A stretch of 64,000 nucleotides of DNA, taken from contig NZ_CP108093.1 of assembly GCF_036188265.1 (NCBI RefSeq), positions 6,353,001 to 6,417,000 on the forward strand, given 5' to 3'. This DNA comes from Streptomyces sp. NBC_00247. GTDB lineage: Bacteria; Actinomycetota; Actinomycetes; Streptomycetales; Streptomycetaceae. A program made the position numbers and the translations under genes. The notes beneath the pieces were generated by a model. The model was not told where the DNA came from, ran no database searches, and saw only the letters and a program-made list of their open reading frames with translations. This document shows, in pieces, positions 52,901 through 61,500 of the stretch; positions within the stretch are counted from its first letter, which is position 1; every line of letters begins with the position of its first letter.

Positions 52901-55540
52901 CCCGCAGGCCGGGCGGACGTGGCCGACTCGGCCCGGGAACTCGCGGTCGACGTGCTCTCCTTCCTCCAGCGGTGGCTCGCCGCTCCGGAGGCGGCGGATG
53001 CCCGGCTGACGGTGGTCACCCGACTCGGAGACCTGGCACACGCGGGGCTGGCGGGCCTGATCCGCACCGCGCGAACCGAGAACCCGGGGCGGGTACAGCA
53101 CCTGACCGTCGACGGACACCCCGACAGCCGGCAGGCACTGCCGGCCGCCGTGGCCGCCGAGCCCTCCGAGCTGGTCCTACGCACCGGTACCGTCCTGGCG
53201 CCGAGGCTGGTGCGGGCAGACCTGGGCACCGTACTGGCCGAGCCCGCCGGGCAGGAGCCCTGGCGCCTGTCGCTGACCATCAGCGGCGAACTCGACAGCC
53301 TCGCCCTCACCGCCTGCCCCGAGGTGCTGGAGCCCCTGGGGCCCGGCCAGGTACGGGTGGCGGTCCGGGCGGGCGGCCTGAACTTCCGCGACGTCCTGCT
53401 CGCGCTCGGGATGGTCCCCGACGACGAGCGGCCGCCGGTGGGCGAGGGTGCCGGCGTGGTCCTCGAAGCCGGCCCGGACGTGGCCGGATTCGCTCCCGGA
53501 GACCGGGTCATGGGCCTGTTCTCCAGTGGCGTCGGGCCCGTCGCGATTACCGATCACCGACTGATCGCGCAGATGCCCAAGGGCCTGTCCTTCGCCCAGG
53601 CGGCCGGTATCCCCGTGGTGTACCTGACCGCGTACTACGGACTGGCCGACCTGGCCGGGCTGCGGTCGGGCGAGTCCCTGCTCGTGCACGCGGCGACCGG
53701 TGGCGTCGGCCTCGCCGCCGTCCAGCTGGCCCGGCACTGGGGCGTCGAGGTCTACGGCACCGCCAGCACCGGCAAATGGGACACCCTGCGCGGACTTGGC
53801 TTCACCGACGACCGCATCGCCAATTCCCGGACGCTGGACTTCGAGGAGGAGTTCCTTTCCGCAACCGGAGGCCGGGGCGTCGACGTCGTGCTCAACTCCC
53901 TGGCCCACGAGTACGTGGAGGCCTCGCTGCGGCTGCTGCCGCGCGGCGGCCGGTTCCTGGAGATGGGCAAGACCGACATCCGTGATTCTGCGGAGGTCGG
54001 CGCCGGCTGGGAGGGAGTGCGGTACCAGGCGTTCGACGTACTGGACGCCGGCCCCGAACGGATCGGCCGGATGCTCGACGAGATCCGCTCCCTCTTCGAC
54101 GAGGGAGCCCTGCAGCCCATGCCGATATCGGCCTGGGACATTCACCGGGCGCCGGAGGCGTTCCGCTACCTCAGCCAGGCCCGTCACATCGGCAAGGTGA
54201 TCCTGACCCTGCCGCGCCGGCCCGACCCCGAGGGAACGGTTCTCGTTACCGGCGGAACGGGTGTGCTGGGCGCGCTGGTTGCCCGCCACCTGGTCGCCGA
54301 GCAGGGAGTACGCCGACTGCTGCTGCTCAGCCGACGCGGCCCGGCGGCACCCGGCGCCGCGGAACTCGAAGCCGAACTCCGGGCCGCCGGAGCCGAGGTG
54401 ACCATAGCCGCCGTCGACGCGGCCGACGGCCCGGCCCTCGTCGAGCTGCTCGCCACCCTCCCGGCCGCGCACCCCCTCACCGGCGTCGTGCACGCCGCGG
54501 GCGTGATCGACGACGGCACCCTGGAGGGACTCACCCCGGAACGGCTGGCCACGGTGTTCCGCGCCAAGGCCGATGCCGCCTGGCAACTGCACGAGCTCAC
54601 GAAGGACCTGGACCTGTCCTTCTTCGCACTGTTCTCCTCTCTGGCCGGAATCCTGGGCAACGCGGGACAGGGCGGATACGCCGGGGCCAACACGTTCCTC
54701 GACGGCCTGGCCGCGCACCGCACCAACCTGGGGCTGCCCGCCACCTCCATCGCCTGGGGCCTGTGGGCGCAGACCAGTGAGATGACCGGACACCTGGACG
54801 ACGCGCACCTGCGCCGGCTGGACCGGATGGGCATGGCCGCGCTCACGGTCGAACAGGGCCTGGCCCTCTTCGACGCCGCGCCGGACCTGCACCGGCCGCT
54901 CGTGGTGGCCGCGCCCATCGACATGACGAAACTGCGGGCGAGCGGGCAGGCACTGCCCGAACTGCTGGCGGCGCTCGACGCGCCGACCGGCGGCCCGGCC
55001 CGCCGCAGGGTCGTCGAGGCGAGCCGGACGGGCACGGCCTCGCTGACGGAGCGGCTGGCCGTCCTGCCCGAACCGCAGCAGCACAAGGCCCTGCTGGACC
55101 TGGTGCGCGGTGCGGTCGCCACCGTCCTCGGACACGCGGACGGCCAAGCGGTCACCGCCGACCGGGCCTTCAAGGAGCTCGGCTTCGATTCCCTGACCGG
55201 CGTCGAACTGCGCAACCGGCTGAACAACGCCACCGGCCTGCGGCTGCCGGCCACGCTCGTCTTCGACCACCCCACCCCGGAGGCACTCGCAGGGTTCCTC
55301 CACACCCAGGTCGTCCCGCAGCGGGAGACCACCGCCAAGTCGGTCGTCGCCGACCTGGACCGGCTCCAGCTCGACCTGCTGGACGCGGCGGCCCGCCAAC
55401 TGCTGACCGACCGGATGCGGGACCTCCTGCGGACGCTCGACAGCCAGGCGGGCGCGGCCCCCGACGACGAACGGGATCTGGAGTCCGCGACGGACGACGA
55501 GATCTTCGACTTCATCGACAGCGAACTCGGCTCTGCCTGA
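43973..55540 (+). CDS. Type I modular PKS 2: modules 4 and 5
   Basis: 3855-aa PKS with N-terminal coiled docking helix (1-33, NEQKLRDYLKR), module 4 KS-AT-DH-KR-ACP, module 5 KS-AT-DH-ER-KR-ACP, and a C-terminal docking region (about 3785-3855, ending in SATDDEIFDFIDSELG). Module 4 should add malonyl and leave a double bond, completing a tetraene. Module 5 should add methylmalonyl and reduce fully to a CH2-CH(CH3) unit. Large parts of module 4 and 5 are near-copies of modules 1 and 2. ATG 43973 is two bases after the PKS1 stop, so translation is probably coupled. Confidence 0.95.
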   Translation: MDNEQKLRDYLKRATVDLRESRQRVQDLEERAHEPIAIVGMACRLPGGVASPEDLWELLSAERDAVGPFPEGRGWDLENLYHPDPEHLGTSYTREGGFLHDADTFDAQFFGISPREATTIDPQQRLLLETAWEAFEQGGIDPAALRGSRTGVFAGVMYDDYGSRISHAPEGFEGYLLTGSTGSIASGRLAYTFGLEGPAVTVDTACSSSLVSIHLAAQALRQEECTLALAGGVTVMATPGTFVEFSRQRGLSPDGRCKAFSAAADGTGWAEGVGLLVLERLSDARRNGHDVLAVIRGSAVNQDGASSQLTAPNGPSQERVIRSALANARLSASEVDVVEAHGTGTRLGDPIEAQALIATYGQDREEPLRLGSLKSNIGHTQAAAGVAGVIKMVMAMRNGVLPATLHVDEPTSEVDWSAGAVELLTRAEEWPVLDRPRRAGISSFGISGTNAHVIVEQAVATPAETETETEPVSGPVPWVVSGKTGVALSEQAGRLVSFLGERPEWDVAAVGRSLAVSRARFDHRAVVVGESGEELLGGLRALASGGPAVGVVSGRVARGGSVAFLFSGQGSQRVGMGRELYAAEPVFAAVFDEVVGALDVHLDRSLAGVIEGEPELLGRTVFTQPALFAIEVALFRLLAHYGVEPDYLVGHSVGELAAAHVAGVLSLEDAARLVCARARLMEGVAEGGAMVALNAGEARVLGWLGGRPGVGVAGFNSPGSTVVSGDEAAVLEVLEVARAEGVKATRLRVSHAFHSAHLDVVLDELTEVARGLTHAVPRIPVVSNVTGELVEEFTAEYWAVQARSAVRFAQGVGTLAGLGVTAFVELGPDGTLAALAGECLAEAEGTVVVPLLRKDRDEKRSFLAALGSVHAHGVDVDWQRFLPGSALAELPTYAFQRERFWLDAPRSGDAAGLGLTAVDHPLLAAVITEPEGDAVQFSASVSLSTHPWLADHAIGGTVLVPGTVFLELAGHAADQLGYATVEELTLQAPLALTGTAPVSIRLAVDQAGQDGRRDISVFAEREGEWVRYATGRIAADAQAEDTALTEWPPAGAVPVDVDDFYPRLDELGYGYGPAFRGLRAAWRLGDELFAEVSLPDQLHTEAARFGVHPALLDSALHPLLLEAETGPLRVPFEFSGVTLHRVGAIALRVRVKQLGENSVALDLADTTGSPVATISRLDVQAQAANAGAPVPLRIDWTPTAVESGALPTVVEIAFGPDGRADLPGSLADPVPEQVVALLPVLDDATPKDAHQVAGAVLALLQEWIADDRYADSELVLVTRGAVAATAGEPIRNLAQTPAWGLVRSARSENPGRFRLADLDEGGLELLPAVLASGEPEVAVRGGGLFVPRLARAAGAAADVVEGLDPEGTVLVTGALGTLGRLVARRLVTHHGARHLLLVSRRGGETPGAAEFVAELAELGARASVAACDVSDFDALAGLLDEVAVERPLTAVVHTAGVLDDATVASLSAGHLERVMRPKVDAAWNLHRLTWHHKLSAFVVFSSVAGLVGNAGQANYAAANTFLDALAQHRRAQGLPATSLAWGLWAKDGMGGSLDAADHERISRSGIAPLGNEEGLALFDAALASAEPLLVPVALDLAVVRRMPTVPTLLRGLVRQAVRRPGAGSGRGTGALAERLAGLSAEARSRTVLDLVRAEVALVLGHTGSDAVTPDQAFKELGFDSLTAVELRNRLNELTGLRLPATLVFDYPTPAVLAEYLVGETSQAAASTRTHVVTSVSPDEPIAVVGMGCRYPGGVASPEDLWQLVAEGRDAIGEFPGDRGWDVEGLFDPDPEKIGKSYTRKGGFLYDAAEFDAEFFGLSPREATATDPQQRVLLEVAWEALERAGIDPASLRGSSTGVYAGVMYNDYGLRLGSAPEGYEGHLLTGTIASVLSGRVAYTFGLEGPAVTLDTACSSSLVAVHLAAQALRQGECSMALAGGVTVMSTPNTFVEFSRQRGLSPDGTCKSFAASADGTGWSEGAGVLVLERLSDARRLGHDVLGVIRGSAVNQDGASNGLTAPNGPSQQRVIRQALANAGLEASEVDAVEAHGTGTTLGDPIEAQAVLATYGQDRPEDRPLWLGSIKSNIGHTQAAAGVAGIIKMLMAMRKGELAATLHVDEPTPHVDWSTGAVELVTERRAWPEVTRPRRAAVSSFGISGTNAHVVLEQGPAAARSDEPVVDGLPLVVSAKSEAALAARAGQVRELLASEAVDPARVASALATRVPHLAFRAAVSGAGREEVLAGLEALASGGSAANLVQGAVSGSGKTVFVFPGQGSQWQGMALELFDSSAVFADRLVECERALAPFTHWSLMDVLRGVEGAPGFDRVDVVQPALWAVMVSLAALWRSVGIEPDAVIGHSQGEIAAAAVSGALSLDDAAKVVALRSRAILKLAGTGGMVSVALPAGEVRDLITRWDGAIDIAAHNGPVSTVVSGNPEALADLVARGENEGYRARTIPVDYASHSAHVDLLEDELRELLAGITPRAGDIAFYSTVAGQPLDGTELDGAYWFRNLRQTVQLVPTTRALLDDGHRVFVEASAHPVLTSALSDTADEAGVDGTVVVGSLRRDDGGQDRFLTSVAEAHVNGVVVDWATVLGGPGARVDLPTYPFQRRRHWLTGTAGTGDAGSLGLQRAEHPLLGAAIRTADTEALLFTGRLSRSTQPWLAEHAALGSVLLPGAALVELAVHAGDQVGCSHVEELTLQAPVLFAETGDLDIQVLLGAADADGSRRLSIHSCPSGGEADWVRHATGTMTDTVPEPVTDLAAWPPADATPLPVDGFYERLESRGYHYGPTFQGVHAAWQVGEDVYAEVRLTDEADASGFTLHPALLDATLHAIGLAGDTGQVRLPFSWAGVHIYAAGARSLRVRLTPAGPDALSVLVADATGTPVASVAALTVRAVSADQLGADRTVAEPRPLFGVDLVPAELTGGVRDGERWALLGADRLGLAPVLTEAGVSVTPYAGLAELTAAGAAAPERALWCVPAGRADVADSARELAVDVLSFLQRWLAAPEAADARLTVVTRLGDLAHAGLAGLIRTARTENPGRVQHLTVDGHPDSRQALPAAVAAEPSELVLRTGTVLAPRLVRADLGTVLAEPAGQEPWRLSLTISGELDSLALTACPEVLEPLGPGQVRVAVRAGGLNFRDVLLALGMVPDDERPPVGEGAGVVLEAGPDVAGFAPGDRVMGLFSSGVGPVAITDHRLIAQMPKGLSFAQAAGIPVVYLTAYYGLADLAGLRSGESLLVHAATGGVGLAAVQLARHWGVEVYGTASTGKWDTLRGLGFTDDRIANSRTLDFEEEFLSATGGRGVDVVLNSLAHEYVEASLRLLPRGGRFLEMGKTDIRDSAEVGAGWEGVRYQAFDVLDAGPERIGRMLDEIRSLFDEGALQPMPISAWDIHRAPEAFRYLSQARHIGKVILTLPRRPDPEGTVLVTGGTGVLGALVARHLVAEQGVRRLLLLSRRGPAAPGAAELEAELRAAGAEVTIAAVDAADGPALVELLATLPAAHPLTGVVHAAGVIDDGTLEGLTPERLATVFRAKADAAWQLHELTKDLDLSFFALFSSLAGILGNAGQGGYAGANTFLDGLAAHRTNLGLPATSIAWGLWAQTSEMTGHLDDAHLRRLDRMGMAALTVEQGLALFDAAPDLHRPLVVAAPIDMTKLRASGQALPELLAALDAPTGGPARRRVVEASRTGTASLTERLAVLPEPQQHKALLDLVRGAVATVLGHADGQAVTADRAFKELGFDSLTGVELRNRLNNATGLRLPATLVFDHPTPEALAGFLHTQVVPQRETTAKSVVADLDRLQLDLLDAAARQLLTDRMRDLLRTLDSQAGAAPDDERDLESATDDEIFDFIDSELGSA
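45391..46947 (+). repeat. Near-identical AT block, copy in module 4
   Basis: Third copy. Long linker variant as in the loading module, with the 3' extension into the DH as in module 1. Confidence 0.85.
47930..48439 (+). repeat. Near-identical KR block, copy in module 4
   Basis: Partner of 32244-32753; sequences diverge sharply on both sides. Confidence 0.8.
49187..51241 (+). repeat. Near-identical KS-AT block, copy in module 5
   Basis: Partner of 33516-35564. The divergent patch is at about 50035-50214 and is six bases longer here. Similarity ends abruptly in mid-AT. Confidence 0.85.
49187..55537 (+). other. PKS2 module 5: KS-AT(methylmalonyl)-DH-ER-KR-ACP plus docking region
   Basis: KS 49187-50467 (Cys1911); AT 50764-51680 with GHSQGE and DYASHS (methylmalonyl); DH 51859-52690 with His2663 in LAEHAALGSVLLPG; ER 53250-54205 with the NADPH motif HAATGGVGLAAVQLA and Val (LGMVP) at the stereo-diagnostic position; KR 54223-54780 with IDD; ACP 55070-55310 with Ser3740. 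Predicted: fully reduced, methyl-branched unit. Confidence 0.92.
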
Positions 55541-55571
55541 CCTGCCTCTATCCCGAAGGTGTTGACGCACG

Positions 55572-58500
55572 ATGTCCAATGAGCAGAAGCTTCGCGATTA
55601 CCTGAAGCGGGTCACGACCGACCTGCAGAAGGCCCGCCATGAGCTCCGCGACGCCGAGGCCGGCAGGCACGAGCCCATCGCGATCGTGGGTATGGCCTGC
55701 CGTTTCCCCGGAGGAGTGGACTCGCCGGAAGCCCTCTGGAACCTCGTCCACGAAGGCGTGGACGCGATCACCGACTTCCCCGACGGCCGCGGCTGGGACG
55801 CCGACGCGCTGTTCGACCCCGACCCGGACAGTCCCGGCCGGACCTACGTCACCAAGGGCGGCTTCCTGCACGACGCGGACCGCTTCGACGCCGAGTTCTT
55901 CGGCATCAGCCCGCGGGAGGCGGACGCCATCGACCCCCAGCAGCGGCTGCTGCTGGAGACGGCCTGGGAGGCCTTCGAGCGGGCCGGCATCGACCCGGCC
56001 TCGGTCAAGGGCCAGCAGGGCGGCGTCTTCGTCGGCGCGATCGCGCAGGACTACGCGACGCGGCCCGGGGAGACTCCGCCCGAGCTGGAGGGCTACCTGC
56101 TGACGGGCAACACCACCAGCGTCGCCTCGGGCCGGCTGGCCTACACCTTCGGTCTTGAGGGTCCGGCGGTCACTGTCGACACCGCCTGCTCGTCCTCGCT
56201 CGTCGCCCTCCACCTCGCGGTACAGTCCCTGCGCGACGGCGAATGCCCGATCGCGCTCGCCGGCGGCGTCACCGTCATGGCGAGCCCCACCCTCTTCGTG
56301 GAGTTCAGCCGGCAGCGCGGGCTCTCCGCCGATGGCCGCTGCCGTTCCATGTCCGCCGACGCCGACGGCACCGGATTCGCGGAAGGCGCGGGTCTGCTGG
56401 TGCTGGAGCGGCTGTCGGACGCGCGGCGCAACGGGCACGACGTGCTCGCGGTGATCCGTGGGTCGGCGGTCAACCAGGACGGCGCGAGCAACGGCCTGAC
56501 CGCGCCGAACGGGCCTTCCCAGGAGCGGGTCATCCGGTCCGCGCTGGCCAATGCCCGCCTGTCCGCGTCCGAGGTGGACGTGGTGGAGGCGCACGGCACG
56601 GGCACCAAGTTGGGCGACCCGATCGAGGCACAGGCTCTGATCGCCACCTACGGACAGGCCCGCCAGGACGACAACCCGCTGTGGCTGGGATCCATCAAGT
56701 CGAACATCGGCCACGCGCAGGCCGCGGCGGGTGTCGCGGGTGTGATCAAGATGGTCATGGCCATACGCAACGGGGTCATGCCCCCGACGCTGCACGTGGA
56801 CGAGCCGACGCCCGAGGTGGACTGGTCGGCGGGTGCCGTGGAGCTGCTGACGCAGCCGCGGGACTGGGACGAGCTGGAGCGTCCGCGCCGTGCCGGTGTC
56901 TCCTCCTTCGGGGTCAGCGGGACCAACGCCCACGTGATCGTGGAGCAGGTGGTCGCGACCCCGGCCGAGACCGAGGCCGAGCCCGTTTCGGGTCCGGTGC
57001 CGTGGGTGGTGTCGGGCAAGACCGGGGTTGCTCTGTCCGAGCAGGCGGGCCGGTTGGTGTCGTTCCTGGAGGAGCGGCCGGAGTGGGACGTCGCGGCGGT
57101 GGGCCGTTCTCTCGCGGTGTCGCGTGCTCGTTTCGACCATCGTGCGGTGGTGGTGGGGGAGTCTCGTGAGGAGCTCCTCGACGGTCTGCGGGCGCTGGTC
57201 CCGGGGGAGGCCGTGCGGGGTGGTTCGGTCGCGTTTCTGTTTTCGGGTCAGGGTAGTCAGCGTGTGGGGATGGGCCGTGGGTTGTATGCGGCGGAGCCGG
57301 TGTTCGCGGCGGTGTTCGACGAGGTCGTCGGGGCGTTGGACGTTCATTTGGACCGTTCGCTGGCTGGGGTGATCGAGGGTGAGCCGGAGTTGCTGGGGCG
57401 GACGGTGTTCACTCAGCCGGCGTTGTTCGCGATCGAGGTGGCTCTGTTCCGTCTTCTGGCTCATTACGGGGTGGAGCCGGATTATCTGGTCGGTCATTCC
57501 GTCGGTGAGCTGGCTGCGGCTCATGTCGCGGGTGTGTTGTCTCTTGAGGATGCGGCGCGGTTGGTGTGTGCGCGGGCGCGTCTGATGGAGGGGGTCGCGG
57601 AGGGTGGGGCGATGGTTGCCCTGAACGCGGGTGAGGCGCGTGTGCTGGGTTGGCTCGGTGGTCGTCCGGGTGTGGGCGTGGCGGGGTTCAACAGTCCTGG
57701 GAGCACGGTGGTTTCGGGTGATGAGGCCGCTGTGTTGGAGGTGTTGGAGGTTGCCAGGGCGGAGGGTGTGAAGGCGACCCGGTTGAGGGTGAGTCATGCT
57801 TTTCACTCCGCGCATTTGGATGTCGTGCTCGATGAGCTGACGGAGGTCGCCCGGGGTCTGACTCATGCGGTTCCCCGGATTCCGGTGGTTTCGAACGTGA
57901 CGGGGGAGCTGGTCGAGGAGTTCACCGCTGAGTACTGGGCTGTTCAGGCCCGTTCGGCGGTTCGTTTCGCTCAGGGTGTCGGGACGCTCGCGGGTTTGGG
58001 TGTGACGGCGTTCGTGGAGCTGGGTCCGGACGGGACTCTGGCCGCTCTGGCCGGCGAGTGCCTGGCCGAGGCCGAGGGCACCGTCGTGGTTCCGTTGCTG
58101 CGCAAGGACCGTGACGAGAAGCGTTCCTTCCTCGCGGCCCTGGGCTCCGTGCACGCGCACGGTGTGGATGTGGACTGGCAGCGGTTCCTGCCGGGCTCCG
58201 CTCTGGCGGAACTCCCCACCTACGCCTTCCAACGGCAGCCCTACTGGCTGAAGAAGCCCGTCGGAAGCGACCCTGCCGGGCTCGGCATGGCCGCCGCCGA
58301 TCACCCGCTGCTCTCCGCGACCGTCCAGCCTGCCGACAGCGACTCGCTCATCCTCACCGGCCGGCTCTCGCTGTCGACCCACTCCTGGCTGGCCGACCAC
58401 ATGATCGGCGACACGGTCGTGGTCCCGGGAACGGCGTTCCTGGAGCTGGCGATCCGCGCGGGCGACCAACTCGGCTGCTCCACCGTCGAGGACCTCGCCC

Positions 58501-61500
58501 TCGAACAGCCTCTGGTCCTGCTGGCCACCGGCAGCGTTCAGATCCAGGTGTCCGTCGCCGCGCCGGACGAGTTCGGCCGCCGTACCGTCGCCGTGCATTC
58601 GCGGCGCGGAGAGGGCGAGTGGGTCCGGCACGCCACCGGCCGGCTCTCCGACGCTCCGGGCACCGAAACGGCGACGCTCACCGCCTGGCCGCCCAAGGAC
58701 GCCACCCCGGTGTCCGTCGACGGGTTCTACGAGGGGCTCGCACAGCTCGGCTACCACTACGGGCCGGCTTTCGCGGGCCTCCGCTCCGCCTGGCAGGCCG
58801 GCGACACCGTGTACGCGGAGGTCGAACTGCCGCTGGAACAGCACCAGGCCGCCGCCGGGTTCGGGATCCATCCCGCGCTGCTCGACTCCGCGCTCCACGC
58901 GCTCGCGATCACCGCCCAGGACTCGCCGGCCGGCAAGGTCCGGCTGCCGTTCGCCTGGACGGACATCACCCTGCACGCCACCGGTGCGACCAAGGCCCGG
59001 ATCGCCCTGACACCGGCCGGGAACGACACTTTCTCGCTCGTCGTCGCCGACGGCTCCGGTCAGCCCGTGGCCACGGTCGGCGCGCTGACCCTGCGGGCCG
59101 TCGCCGCCGACAAGATCGCCTCGATCACCGTGCCCGGCCAGGACGGCCTGTACGAACTGGAGTGGGTGGCCGTCCCCATCGAGGACCGGGCCGCCACCAC
59201 CCCCGAAACCCTCATCGAGCTCGGTGACGGCGAACTGGCCGACCTGACGGCGCGGTCGCCCGCCGGTGCGAAGGCGCCCGGTCTCGTACTCGCCCGCTTC
59301 GGGCACGCGCAGACCGCCCCCGAGGCGGCCAAGGCCCGGCCGGACGAACCCGCCGGGGTCGTCGAGGCCACCCACCACCTGGTCGGCCGCGCCCTCGGCC
59401 TGGTGCAGGACTGGCTGTCCGACGACCACTACCGCGACAGCACTCTCGTGGTGCTGACTCGCTCCGCGGTCCAGGCCCTCCCCGGCGACGCGGGCGACGA
59501 CCTGGCCGCTGCGGCCGTACGGGGCCTCGTGCGGACGGCCCAGTCCGAGAACCCCGGCCGGTTTATGCTGCTCGACGTGGACGGCCGGGAGGAATCCGAC
59601 CGCGTCCTCGCGGCGGCCGTGGCCGCCGGCGAGAGCGAGCTGGTGATCCGGCACGGTACGGCCCACCGCCCGCAACTGGCCCGTCGGACGGCCAAGGACC
59701 TCCTACGCGCCCCCGCCGAAGACGGCTGGCGGCTCGACGTCACGACGCCGGGCACGCTGGACGCCCTCGAACTGGTGCCCGTACCCGTCGCCGAGCAACT
59801 CGGCGAGGGCCAGGTCCGCATCGCGGTCCGTGCGGCGGGCCTGAACTTCCGCGACGTCATGATCGCCCTCGGTATGTACCCGGACCGTGCGCTGATCGGC
59901 AGCGAGGGTGCCGGAGTCGTCGTGGAGGTCGGCCCCGGCGTCACCGACCTCGCGCCCGGAGACGCCGTACTCGGCCTGCTCTCCGGTGGCGTCGGACCGA
60001 CCTCGGTCACCGACCGGGAGCTGGTCACGAGGATGCCGGAAGGCTGGTCGTTCGCGCAGGCCGCCTCCGTGCCGATCGTCTTCCTGACCGCCTACTACGG
60101 CCTGGTGGACCTCGCCGGCCTGCGCTCCGGAGAGTCGGTGCTCGTACACGCCGCCGCCGGTGGCGTCGGCATGGCTGCCGTGCAGCTCGCCCGTCACCTC
60201 GGCGCGGAGGTCTACGGCACCGCGAGCACCGGCAAGTGGCCGGTACTGCGGAGCCAGGGCCTGGACGAAGACCACATCGCCAACTCCCGCACGCTGGACT
60301 TCGAAGCGCGGTTTCTCGAGGCCACCGCAGGGCGTGGAGTCGACGTGGTGCTCGACGCCACCGCGCGCGAGTTCGTGGACGCCTCGCTGCGGCTGCTGCC
60401 GCGCGGCGGACGCTTTCTGGAGATGGGCAAGACCGACATCCGGGAGCCCGGGCAGGTGGCCGAGGAGCACCCCGGCGTCTCCTACCAGGCGTTCGACCTG
60501 ATGGAAGCGGGTCCGGCCCGGATTCAGCAGATGCTCATCGAGCTGATGCGCCTGTTCGAACAGGGCGTGCTGCGCCCGTTGCCGATCGCTTCCTGGGACG
60601 TGCGCCGGTCGCCGGAGGCCATGCGTTTCCTGAGCCAGGCGAAGCACGTGGGCAAGCTCGTGCTCCAGGTGCCGTCCGGGGTGCACGCCGACGGCACGGT
60701 GCTGATCACCGGCGGCACCGGATCGCTGGGTGCGAGGATCGCCCGGCACCTGGTCGCCGAACGCGGCGTCCGGCACCTGCTGCTGGCCAGTCGCAGGGGT
60801 GCCGGGGCCGAGGGCGCCTCGGAGCTGGCGGCCGAACTGACGGCCGCCGGAGCGAGCGTGCGGATCGAGGCCTGCGACACGGCGGACCGGACGGCTCTCG
60901 CCGCACTGCTGGAATCCGTTCCCCCGGAGCACCCGCTCACCGGCGTGGTGCACGCGGCGGGCGTGCTCGACGACAGCCTGGTCGGCGGTCTGACCGCCGA
61001 CCGGCTGGCAGCGGTCCTGCGTCCGAAGGTCGACGCGGCATGGCACCTGCACGAGCTCACCGCAGGCGCCGACCTCGCGATGTTCGTCCTGTTCTCCTCC
61101 CTGGCGGGCATCAGCGGCAACCCGGGGCAGGCCAACTATGCGGCTGCCAACGCGTTCCTGGACGGGCTGGCCCAGCTGCGCCGCTTCCGCGGCCTTCCGG
61201 CCACCTCGCTGGCCTGGGGCCCGTGGGCCAGTGCGGGCATGGCGGCCGGCCTGACCGCGGGCGACCAGGCCCGAATCGGCCGCAGCGCCGTCCGTCCGCT
61301 GACCGACGCCGAGGCACTGCGGGCCTTCCTGGACGGAGCCGAAGGCGACCGCGCCCTCCTGGTGCCCGCGGCACTCGACCTCCCGGCGCTCCGCCGGATG
61401 GCCGGGGCCGGTGAGCTACCGGGAATCCTGCGCGGTGTGCTCCGCACTCCGGGGCGTCGTGCCGTCAGCGCAGCCTCCGGCGGCGGCTCCTCCCTGACCG

